64,000 nt of DNA, from contig NZ_VOHQ01000007.1 in assembly GCF_009192765.1 (NCBI RefSeq), forward strand, positions 186,001-250,000. Direction: 5' to 3'. The notes below the pieces were generated by a model. It had not been told where the DNA came from. It did not search any database and was given only the letters and a program-made list of their open reading frames with translations. This document shows positions 44,981 through 52,869 of the stretch, piece by piece (position 1 is the first letter of the stretch; every line of letters begins with the position of its first letter). The DNA comes from Agriterribacter humi. GTDB taxonomy: Bacteria; Bacteroidota; Bacteroidia; Chitinophagales; Chitinophagaceae. The position numbers and the translations under genes were made by a program.

Positions 44981-45226
44981 TTAGTTGTTTATCCAGTCTG
45001 TTGTGGTGTATTCACAACCATATAAGTAGTTTGAACAACCATAAAATTTATATGTATTTCCGTTTCTAGCAGTTCCTGATTTTCTTAATACAATGTCAGC
45101 AGTTTTACAAGTTGGACATTTTTTATTCGGAGATTGCTCACTTTCAATTTCTAACTCAGCAATGAATTTTGATTTAAAGGAACTGTCTGCTATACAAGCC
45201 TCTATAGTTTCCTGATGATCTTTGTT
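44981..45226 (-). pseudogene. C4 zinc-finger C-terminal fragment of a helicase/topoisomerase-type protein
   Basis: 81 codons on the minus strand, stop at 44981, in-frame stop upstream at 45227. The sequence CPTCKTADIVLRKSG, then FYGCSNYLYGCEYTT is a topoisomerase-type C4 zinc finger (CxxC...CxxxxxxxC), which in bacteria ends topoisomerase I, some UvrD-like helicases and some restriction-linked enzymes. Only this tail is present. No intact gene is visible between it and 45328. Confidence 0.6.
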
Positions 45227-45328
45227 TTATGAGTAACAGTGCGGCATTTTTTATCGCATGTTCGTCTGAACATATGGTAGCTTTTCAATAAATTATTGTT
45301 CTATGTTTCGAAAGAAGTCGAATTAGAT

Positions 45329-46282
45329 TTATTTCTCTTGATAATATACTGATTCTAACGACCTTAGTTTTTTATCTATTTCATTACTTAAAAACCGAAA
45401 TTTTGCTTTTCTAAAAATACCTGCCAAATTTGTAAGGGTTACAATTAACTGCTTGCGTTCTCCTTCATTTTTAAATTCATACAACCCTTTATTCCGACAA
45501 TCTTTCAATTGCTCAATCCAGGAATCTTTGCTCTTACCAGTAATGGCACATAAAAGTTCAGCCATGGAATCAAATTTATTAGGCCTGGTAAAATCAATTT
45601 TCTCCACCTTACCAGTTTCTGCAAGCAGATCAAAAAGGATAAGTATTTGCTTTTTGGAAAATACTCCTTTCTCCTTGCCCTTTATTCCAGCAGCTGCATT
45701 AACCGTCGTGTACTCATTAAAATAATGAGAGCTATTATGATAGTTATTGAATTCATTCCGGATTTGGAGAATAACAGCGGATTGATTTACTTGATAAAGG
45801 TTATTCCCTGATTTCTTTCCAAAATCAGGAGATATGATTTGCCGGACAACATGGGACAATGCTTCTTCAAAATTATTATCTGCTTCAGTTAAGAATGACT
45901 GTAGAATATGCGCATAGTTATTAACCAGTAACTTATTAATCCCTTCCGTTTGCAAAGGATAATAAGGCTTGCCAAACGATCCTATGTAATACAAAATGCC
46001 GGTAATCCGGGAAAGCAGGTATTTAAAACTATGGGAAGCCCGGTAATTTACAATATAGGCCAAGGGTTGAGGCAGCCCAGTATTGGCTTTGCTTTCCTTT
46101 TTAAATAGCTGATAAAGCCTGTAATGACCTAATAACCGCTGATAAATATCCTGGTTATACCAACCTGTCCACTCGAGGAACCGGCAATCCAGATGGCCGG
46201 TTAAACTGTTCAATTTGTCTTTCCATACATAATCCCTGTCCGGCAGCGGATGCCGGTGCAACACACTCAAATCCATACTCAC
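45329..46282 (-). CDS. Uncharacterised protein near the island end, weakly RteC-like
   Basis: 317 residues, mostly helical, no signal peptide or membrane helix. A segment near 215-300 (KKQILILFDLLAETGKVEKI, FDSMAELLCAITGKS, CRNKGLYEFKNEGERKQLIV) resembles in layout the end of RteC-type regulators of Bacteroides conjugative transposons, but the match is by pattern only. It lies 135 bases inside the right end of the island, beside tRNA-Asp, a usual place for excision or regulatory genes. The frame is intact and the ATG at 46282 is the first available. I cannot assign a function. Confidence 0.6.
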   Translation of the reverse strand: MSMDLSVLHRHPLPDRDYVWKDKLNSLTGHLDCRFLEWTGWYNQDIYQRLLGHYRLYQLFKKESKANTGLPQPLAYIVNYRASHSFKYLLSRITGILYYIGSFGKPYYPLQTEGINKLLVNNYAHILQSFLTEADNNFEEALSHVVRQIISPDFGKKSGNNLYQVNQSAVILQIRNEFNNYHNSSHYFNEYTTVNAAAGIKGKEKGVFSKKQILILFDLLAETGKVEKIDFTRPNKFDSMAELLCAITGKSKDSWIEQLKDCRNKGLYEFKNEGERKQLIVTLTNLAGIFRKAKFRFLSNEIDKKLRSLESVYYQEK

Positions 46283-46379
46283 GATTTTCTACTTAAATTT
46301 ACGGAAAGTCGTGTGAAGACGCGTAGGGAAATGCCAATAAAATGATCGCAGATAGAGTAAAAAATAGAGTAAAAACAAG

Positions 46380-46402
46380 AAACCCGCGACTATCGCGGGT
46401 TT
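46380..46402 (-). terminator. Intrinsic terminator after tRNA-Asp, inside the island
   Basis: Perfect 10-bp stem AAACCCGCGA / TCGCGGGTTT with a 3-base loop; on the minus strand it is followed by CTTGTTTTTAC. It begins 14 bases beyond the tRNA 3' end, on the island side of the att repeat. Confidence 0.85.
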
Positions 46403-46415
46403 GAGGTCTAATTAT

Positions 46416-46428
46416 GCGGACCGGACGG
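46416..46428 (+). repeat. attR-type repeat at the tRNA-Asp 3' end (13 bp)
   Basis: Right copy of GCGGACCGGACGG; overlaps the last 12 bases of the tRNA gene, so integration leaves the tRNA intact. Confidence 0.8.
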
Positions 46429-46490
46429 GACTCGAACCCGCGACCTCCGCCGTGACAGGGCGGCATTCTAACCAACTGAACTACCGATCC
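46417..46490 (-). tRNA. tRNA-Asp (anticodon GTC)
   Basis: 74 bases without encoded CCA. Acceptor stem GGATCGG/CCGGTCC (one T-G pair) with discriminator G, D arm GTTC...GAAT, anticodon stem CCGCC/GGCGG with loop CTGTCAC giving anticodon GTC, T arm with loop TTCGAGT. The 3' end serves as the integration site of the island at 36765-46428; the gene remains complete. Confidence 0.95.
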
Positions 46491-46744
46491 AAATTAACCA
46501 TCCCCAAACTTTGGTATTGCTACCTCATTTTTCAGGACGGCAAAGATAGGATTTTTGGCTTCTTCCCAAAAAGTTTTTTAAAAAATAGGACAAACCGGCA
46601 ACAGCCGAAAAGTTATCCAAAAAAATACCCACGGTATATTGTAGTTAAAGCACTTTCGGGAGATATAACATTTTTTTACCTCCCGACTGTATTAATTTGG
46701 CAGGATTGAGTTTGTTCCTGCCGCTTACTCCCAACAAATGCTAT

Positions 46745-47053
46745 ATGATCATCAAAAGAAATCATTTCTTTCTTATGCTCTTTCTCCTTATGGTAGTACC
46801 CATTATTGCAGCTAAACTTTACTGGGTATCCTCATCATCAAAAACAAAGGGAGTGATGGCATTTGAAGGCAAGGAAATTTCCGGGCAACTCCGGCGTACC
46901 TATGCTGTAATAACGTTCTCTGCAACAGGTAAGGATACCGTTTTTTTTAATTCCGCCGATGATGAGTCTTTCAGCCCGGGGCAAAGCGTACCGGTGTTGT
47001 ATCAACGCAGTCGGCCCACCGAGGCTAAAGTGGATACATTTACCGGTTTATGA
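46745..47053 (+). CDS. DUF3592-like membrane-anchored protein
   Basis: 102 residues from the ATG at 46745: basic start, one membrane helix (HFFLMLFLLMVVPIIAAKLYW), then a small beta domain with the DUF3592 pattern (RTYAVITFSATGKDTVFF, FSPGQSVPVLYQRSRPTEA). Function of the family is unknown; members are often envelope proteins. The stop is immediately followed by the ATG of a second small membrane gene (47054). Confidence 0.7.
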   Translation: MIIKRNHFFLMLFLLMVVPIIAAKLYWVSSSSKTKGVMAFEGKEISGQLRRTYAVITFSATGKDTVFFNSADDESFSPGQSVPVLYQRSRPTEAKVDTFTGL

Positions 47054-47182
47054 ATGGACACCGTTATCTACAGTGGTTTATTTTTTCTTTTCATTGCTGT
47101 TGTTTTCTTTCATCCCCAAATTATTCCCTACCGGGCCAGGGTTCAGTTGCTGTTGAAGCGGCCTTTTATAAAACTGGTATAA
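47054..47182 (+). CDS. Small single-helix membrane protein
   Basis: 42 residues starting at the base after the DUF3592-like stop. One membrane helix (VIYSGLFFLFIAVVFF) followed by a basic tail (YRARVQLLLKRPFIKLV). The exact abutment suggests translational coupling and joint function with the upstream protein. It could still be a chance frame, but the hydrophobic-then-basic layout is typical of real small membrane proteins. Confidence 0.5.
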   Translation: MDTVIYSGLFFLFIAVVFFHPQIIPYRARVQLLLKRPFIKLV

Positions 47183-47193
47183 GCATTCTAAAA

Positions 47194-50052
47194 TTATTTT
47201 TTCAACGCCTTCCCAATCAACATCAGTTCCTCATGATAGCGGTGCTTACCCGCAGGAGTATTTAATTTTTTTGCCAGCGCTGTCAATATTTCTTTGGATT
47301 CAGTACTGCCAATCGCACCGACACGTTGTATGGTAAACGCCAATGCTTTTGGCAATTTTGAACGCATCGTAATATCAATAGCTTTGTTCATATCAGTCGG
47401 GACAAGCGGCTCAAGGGCGTACCAGCACATAAAAGGCAGGTTTTGATCGGTAGAATCTTCATCGTGCCCGTATAAACCATCAATGATATCCCAACGTTTT
47501 ACCAGTGGCGTACGCTGCAGTGCGGATCCTAAGTAGAGTCTTACCATTGCAGATTCATCCGACTTCGCCATCACCGAAAATTTTGTCAGTGCCGCATCGG
47601 AAGGATTGCTGTCTTCTGTGAGTAGTTGTATCGCCCAGCTCCTGATGTATTCACTTTCATGATCCAGCAAGCCGGTCAGCTCGCTTTCACTTAGTCCTTT
47701 TGTAACATGCAGGGCCCACAACGCACGTAACTTACGGGTAACATCGGGATTTTCATGGAGCATTTTTTTAAGCGCTGCGTGTACCGCTGCATTTCCGCCA
47801 CGCTGCTGTAAAATAATTCTTGCCTGGCGTACATACCAGTCATTGCGGCTGAGTTGGTATTCCACCAGTTCCATATCTGTCGCTTTCTGCAAATCCACCT
47901 GTACCCACTGATCCTTTGTATTGCTGATCCTGAAGATGCGCCCCATGGTCTTATCGTGTACATCGGGGTTTGGACTATGACATTGATTTTTATCATACCA
48001 GTCAATCGCATATACGGAACCGGTAGGGCCATAGCGGAAGTTCAACCACTGCGACCATGCATCATTGGTGAGCAGGAAATCTTTGCCATGGGTGCCGGTG
48101 TAACCCGAGCCTTTCCGGATGAGATGATCGGTATTAACCCTGCTGCCATGAATGCTGTTCATGAAGATATCATTGCGGTATTCCGCCGGCCAGTTATCGC
48201 CTCCAAGATAGATCATGGCGCCGGCATGCGCATGTCCGCCGCCCTTGCTTGCCGACCGGAAATTGCCGGCATGAGGTCCGCGGTCGCCGATCCAATGCAC
48301 ATGATCTGCCATCGTTTTAATATCGTCAAATGTATATTCCGGATGCGGACGGGCCTGGCGGGTATACCTGCCGCCCTGGAAAATATGGTACAAATGCGGA
48401 ACCACGCAGGCGGTGATGAACGCATGACCGTAATCGTTGAAATCAATACCCCATGGGTTGCTGGTACCTTCGGCAAACAATTCAAATTTTTTGGTTACCG
48501 GGTGCACGCGCCATACTCCACCATCCAGCTTCACCCGCTCTTTATCGGGTGCACCTGGCCGGCCCACATTTGAATTGGTAAACACGCCATGCGTACCATA
48601 TAACCAGCCGTCCGGTCCCCAATGCAAACTGTTGAGTGTTTCATGGGTATCGTGGTAACCCCATCCGTCAAGGATAACCTGTGCAGGGCCCGCGGGCTTG
48701 TCGGTTTTTTCATCAATAGGAATAAACAGCAGGTAGGGCGCAGCGCCTACCCACACTCCGCCCATTCCTACTTCAATGCCGCTAACAAGGTTAAGCGTAT
48801 CTGTAAATATTTTTTTACTGTCCAGCTTCCCGTCGCCATCGGTATCTTCAAAAATATAAATGCGGTCTTTACCCTGTCCTTCGGGTGCCCGTACAGGATA
48901 GGTATGTGATTCCACTACCCAAAGCCTCCCGCGCCAGTCTAAAGTAAAAGCAATGGGCTTTATGATCTCCGGTTCAGCGGCTGCCAGTGTAACCGAAAAT
49001 CCTTCGGAAAGACTCATTGCCTGAGCGGCCTTTTCTCCCGAAAGTCCAGCATAAGGGGTTACATCCAATGGTGGAAGTACAATAACATCGCTGGGTTTGA
49101 GTTCATTTGAAAATACAGGCCGTTTAACGTAAAATTTAAAGTCATCAAAGTTCAGGTGCGCCCATGTATCCTTACCAATATAAGGTATAGGCGAAACCCC
49201 CGTTTCATTATCAATGAGCCGGATATATATTTCTTTGTTCAGCAGCTTTCGCAGGTCCGCTACCACCGGCCGCAATGGAGCGCGACCGGTACCGGGAATC
49301 TCGAAGAAAACACTGTCGTTATCCGCACGTACCAGCTCAACCCTTGTATCCTGTAATGCCCCGCCGGATATTTTAAATGCCGCCCAGGGTTGTGTTACTT
49401 TAAAAGAGACAGAGGTTAATGTACCGGTTTTATCATGTTCCGTATTGCCGCCGCTGCTTACAAAAAAACGTCCTTCCTTACCAATGCGTGTATCTTTTGC
49501 ATGTTTTGGGGAAGGATCTAAGGAGATAAGCCCATTCTGAAAGGCATCGCCTTCGGCTGTCCAGTCCTTTAAGGTGCCGGTTTCAAAATTCAGGTTTAGC
49601 GGTTTGCCGTTCTTTACCGGCAGCAGGCCTTTTGCCGTTATTACCCGGGCATCAGCGCTGGCGGTGACCACAAATTTTCCTACCATGCCTGCCTGTCTGT
49701 GACCAGGAATCGTGCAATAATAAGTATCACTGATGCTGGCTGTAAAGCTGATGGATGTACGCTGTCCTTTTTCGTTCAGCACCTTGCTTTTGGTTTTCCC
49801 TTTCTCCATCGCAATATCATGCGTCATCAGTTCGGTATTTACAATCGTTATGCGCACCCTCTCGCCCTTTTTGGCTTTCAGTACAGGATTCCGGGTTCCG
49901 TCTTTTGCTATATAACCCAGCATGGTAGCTTCCAGAACAAATTCACGATCCATTTTAACGGGCTTTTTGACTGGGGTTTGTTGTGCAGGGCTGAGGTTCA
50001 CGATCAGCATACAAAAGAAAAAATGAACAGTGGATAAAGCGATTTTCTTCAT
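47194..50052 (-). CDS. PVC-type dehydrogenase with N-terminal cupredoxin domain and HEAT repeats
   Basis: 952-residue secreted protein (signal MKKIALSTVHFFFCMLIVNL, cleavage near SPAQQ). Domain order: cupredoxin-like 35-130 with a complete type 1 copper set His78, Cys113, His118, Met123 (YYCTIPGHRQAGM); a beta-sandwich about 140-305; the membrane-bound-dehydrogenase beta-propeller of PVC-type proteins about 330-740 (GRLWVVESHTYPVRAP, LNSLHWGPDGWLYG, DWYDKNQCHSP); HEAT repeats about 745-930. It lacks the C-terminal CxxCH heme domain of its relative at 52870. Probably a periplasmic oxidoreductase using copper for electron transfer; the substrate, likely a sugar derivative, is unknown. Separated from the next gene upstream by 180 bases. 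Confidence 0.85.
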   Translation of the reverse strand: MKKIALSTVHFFFCMLIVNLSPAQQTPVKKPVKMDREFVLEATMLGYIAKDGTRNPVLKAKKGERVRITIVNTELMTHDIAMEKGKTKSKVLNEKGQRTSISFTASISDTYYCTIPGHRQAGMVGKFVVTASADARVITAKGLLPVKNGKPLNLNFETGTLKDWTAEGDAFQNGLISLDPSPKHAKDTRIGKEGRFFVSSGGNTEHDKTGTLTSVSFKVTQPWAAFKISGGALQDTRVELVRADNDSVFFEIPGTGRAPLRPVVADLRKLLNKEIYIRLIDNETGVSPIPYIGKDTWAHLNFDDFKFYVKRPVFSNELKPSDVIVLPPLDVTPYAGLSGEKAAQAMSLSEGFSVTLAAAEPEIIKPIAFTLDWRGRLWVVESHTYPVRAPEGQGKDRIYIFEDTDGDGKLDSKKIFTDTLNLVSGIEVGMGGVWVGAAPYLLFIPIDEKTDKPAGPAQVILDGWGYHDTHETLNSLHWGPDGWLYGTHGVFTNSNVGRPGAPDKERVKLDGGVWRVHPVTKKFELFAEGTSNPWGIDFNDYGHAFITACVVPHLYHIFQGGRYTRQARPHPEYTFDDIKTMADHVHWIGDRGPHAGNFRSASKGGGHAHAGAMIYLGGDNWPAEYRNDIFMNSIHGSRVNTDHLIRKGSGYTGTHGKDFLLTNDAWSQWLNFRYGPTGSVYAIDWYDKNQCHSPNPDVHDKTMGRIFRISNTKDQWVQVDLQKATDMELVEYQLSRNDWYVRQARIILQQRGGNAAVHAALKKMLHENPDVTRKLRALWALHVTKGLSESELTGLLDHESEYIRSWAIQLLTEDSNPSDAALTKFSVMAKSDESAMVRLYLGSALQRTPLVKRWDIIDGLYGHDEDSTDQNLPFMCWYALEPLVPTDMNKAIDITMRSKLPKALAFTIQRVGAIGSTESKEILTALAKKLNTPAGKHRYHEELMLIGKALKK

Positions 50053-50232
50053 ACAGCTTAAAATATGAAAAGATTAATTTTCTAAAAATAATGTTTTTCA
50101 TCCGACTTATTGTGATGTGATGTCTTCCTTTATTCAGTGTGGCTCCGGTATTAAAATGTTTTTACAAAATGCTCTTTTCTGTAAAAGGGGCGGCTGGCAA
50201 AAGGATGTTATTTGATATGCCATTTTCTGCAA

Positions 50233-52608
50233 TCAATCATCATGTTCCACCTGCCTTATCTCCTGGTTTTTGATTTGGGTCTTGCCCAGCTTCCACGAAA
50301 AACCCAGGCTGATATACCGGTTCTGGTAACGAAAGGTTTGCAACTGGCGAAAGGAATTTGTTGCCAGTTCTTCATCAATATAGGTGAAAGGCGTAAGGAA
50401 AGCATCCATCTTCAGACTAATATTAAACCGTTCATTTTTCCACTTTTTGCTGACCGTTATGCTGTAATATTTCCAGCCTGAACGGTATCCCTGCAAACGC
50501 AGGTTCCTGTTGTTGAAAAAACCGTAAAAATAAATGCTATAGCCTTTCTGAAATGCATAGGTGCTTCTTATCACCAATTCTCCTGTGAGGCCTTTATTGG
50601 TAATACCCAGCGCCCTACTTTTTAACCATGTATACCGTGCAGTAAAAGTGCCTCCTATATCGAGTGCCGCTGTTGGTTTACAGGTAAGTGATGCAACCAG
50701 TCCCAACTGTTGGTTTTGCCCGATATTTTTCCAGGTGCTTTCAAAAACGCTGCCGGGTAATGCGGTGCGGATATTTTCAATCGTATTGCGGTTGTCGTTA
50801 AAAAACAATGTAAGGTCTTTAAATCGTTTCGTATCATTTGCGGTGAAGCTCAACTGGTAACGATTGGTGATTTCAGGTTTTAAATATGGGTTTCCAAACT
50901 GGATGGTAAGTGAGTCGCTGTTGTTAACCGTAGGGTTCAGGTACGAAAAATAAGGACGCAATATTTTCATGTTGTAAGATAATTTCAAGCTGGTCTTTTC
51001 ATCGAACATTCTGCTCACCAAAATTTGGGGTACCATGTTACTAAAAGCAGGAATGCGGAGTGAGACCTCTTTGAAAACAGCATCCAGCTCTGTTCTTTCA
51101 TAACGGACCCCACCTGTGAGACCCCATTTTTTTAGTTTCAGGGTGAGATTATTGTACAGCGCATAAATATTACTCCGGTAAGAAAAATGGGTTGACCTCA
51201 AAGCATCCGGTATATAATGCGCATCCAAGAAATCGTACACGTTAAACCGGCTTTCGCTTTTCAATTGTTTCAGTGTTAGTTTTATCCCGGACTCCCACTT
51301 CCAACGCTTATTAAAGGATTGGGAATAATCGCCCTGAATGATAAAATCATGGTTATGCGTTCTGCTGCCAAAATTTTCAAGGTAGTCAATAACATCATTG
51401 CGTACCTGCTCAAGCTGGTAATCGTTGGTCCCTTTGAACAGAAAATACATAGCCAATAAAGAGAATTCTTTTTTGCCATTTTTTGAAGTTCGGGTATATC
51501 CTGCATTAAAAGTATTGCCCTTGTTTGTATTTGGCGTTCGTGTATGACGTAAAAAGGAAAGGAATGGCATTTCATTTTTAACCTCGTAGCTTTCTAAAAC
51601 ATTGCTGGTAACATTGGGTGATATTCGTGCCCGGTAGCCTATGCTGAGCGTATTAAGTGAATCGGGGCTATACAGTATATTGGCTCCTCCAAAAAAATAA
51701 TCTCCCGATTGTTTGGATTCGTTCTTCTGAAGAAGCTCCGAACTGCCTGTTTCCCGTTCCAATACAGATCCATTCCTGTTCCAATATTTTTGATAAAGGG
51801 CATCCGCATTAAAAAGCCATTTGCCATATTTGCTAAGCATATCGCCCATTGTATTTTCACTGCGATTGCCTAAAGCCACACTTAGATTCCCGCTGCTGCC
51901 ATTGGTTTTTGGTTTTCTGGTAATGATATTCACAACGGCATCCGTTCCTTCCGCATCATATTTGGCAGAGGGATGTGTTATCACTTCAATTTTTACAATA
52001 TTTTCCGCACTTATTGCTTTAAGGGCACCTGCTACTGACGGGGCATACAGCTCAGATGGCTTACCATCTATAAACACCCTGATATTTGAATTTCCGTTTA
52101 CCGAAAGCCCCCCGGAAGGGTCAACGCTTATCATCGGCACTCTTTTAAGTACATCCGAGGCATTTAAGCCGGCGATGGATGAAAGACGCTCTGTATTGAA
52201 TACAATACCATCAACCCGCTGTTCAATCAGCGGCTTTTGACCCCGGATAATGACTTCTTTAAGATTTACCAACTCAGGTATAACCCATATCGTTCCAAAA
52301 TCTAAAACTGTTTCATCGTCTCGCAGCACTTTTGGTTTACTTTGTAAAGAATGATAACCCACCATACTGAACCTGATTAAATATGTGCCGCATATAAGGT
52401 GTCGCATCTCAATCCGGCCAACACTATCGGTGAATGTTCTTTTTATAAGCTTATTGTTTTTATATAAGGAAACAGATGCAAAAGGCACTGTTTTTTTTGT
52501 GAGGGAATCTAAAAAAACAGCTTTTACCGTAATATGGTTATCGGGCGACTGTGCTCTTAAAGCGGGAAGAAAAATACAGCAGAACATTATGAAGAAAATG
52601 TATTTCAT
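50233..52608 (-). CDS. Outer-membrane beta-barrel protein, TonB-dependent-receptor-like
   Basis: 791 residues: signal peptide (MKYIFFIMFCCIFLPALRAQ), CarboxypepD_reg-like domain about 30-110 (KTVPFASVSLYKNNKLIK, GTYLIRFSMVGYHS), plug-like domain about 120-230 (VDGIVFNTERLSSIAGLNAS, IEVITHPSAKYDAEGT), then a large beta-barrel. It matches the outer-membrane beta-barrel family (OMP_b-brl_3) that lacks an obvious TonB box. There is no SusD partner next to it, so it is unlikely to be a classical glycan importer. It lies between two PVC-type dehydrogenase genes on the same strand and may handle their substrate or a metal (inference). Confidence 0.85.
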   Translation of the reverse strand: MKYIFFIMFCCIFLPALRAQSPDNHITVKAVFLDSLTKKTVPFASVSLYKNNKLIKRTFTDSVGRIEMRHLICGTYLIRFSMVGYHSLQSKPKVLRDDETVLDFGTIWVIPELVNLKEVIIRGQKPLIEQRVDGIVFNTERLSSIAGLNASDVLKRVPMISVDPSGGLSVNGNSNIRVFIDGKPSELYAPSVAGALKAISAENIVKIEVITHPSAKYDAEGTDAVVNIITRKPKTNGSSGNLSVALGNRSENTMGDMLSKYGKWLFNADALYQKYWNRNGSVLERETGSSELLQKNESKQSGDYFFGGANILYSPDSLNTLSIGYRARISPNVTSNVLESYEVKNEMPFLSFLRHTRTPNTNKGNTFNAGYTRTSKNGKKEFSLLAMYFLFKGTNDYQLEQVRNDVIDYLENFGSRTHNHDFIIQGDYSQSFNKRWKWESGIKLTLKQLKSESRFNVYDFLDAHYIPDALRSTHFSYRSNIYALYNNLTLKLKKWGLTGGVRYERTELDAVFKEVSLRIPAFSNMVPQILVSRMFDEKTSLKLSYNMKILRPYFSYLNPTVNNSDSLTIQFGNPYLKPEITNRYQLSFTANDTKRFKDLTLFFNDNRNTIENIRTALPGSVFESTWKNIGQNQQLGLVASLTCKPTAALDIGGTFTARYTWLKSRALGITNKGLTGELVIRSTYAFQKGYSIYFYGFFNNRNLRLQGYRSGWKYYSITVSKKWKNERFNISLKMDAFLTPFTYIDEELATNSFRQLQTFRYQNRYISLGFSWKLGKTQIKNQEIRQVEHDD

Positions 52609-52869
52609 ATGCTGTTGATTTGATGATCAGAACAAACCAACTGAATCGTTTCATCTCTTCAAAAAATAGTATATCAACAACAGGAATAATAGACATGCGG
52701 CATCTTGCCTGCATTACCTGTTAAATTGCAGGTGCATTGGAATTGCAAAGCATTTATATATATTGAACTGCTGACAACTTAGCAATTCGAATTATATTCG
52801 TATTTCTATTTCAGGATAGCATGCTAAAATAATTTTTTGAAGACCGATTATTTTAATTGCTTCTAAAAT

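Larger units (their letters stand above)
36765..46428. mobile_element. tRNA-Asp genomic island carrying HipBA and TOTE-type systems
   Basis: A 9.7-kb island bounded by the 13-base repeat GCGGACCGGACGG at 36765-36777 and 46416-46428; the right copy is the 3' end of the tRNA-Asp gene. A broken integrase starts 161 bases inside the left end. Contents: HipB, HipA, metallophosphoesterase, an interrupted HTH protein, TOTE primase-helicase, two gene fragments and an unrecognised 317-residue gene. The tRNA is intact, and the terminator at 36731 lies just outside the left end. With the integrase broken, the island is presumably fixed unless helped in trans. Confidence 0.8.
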
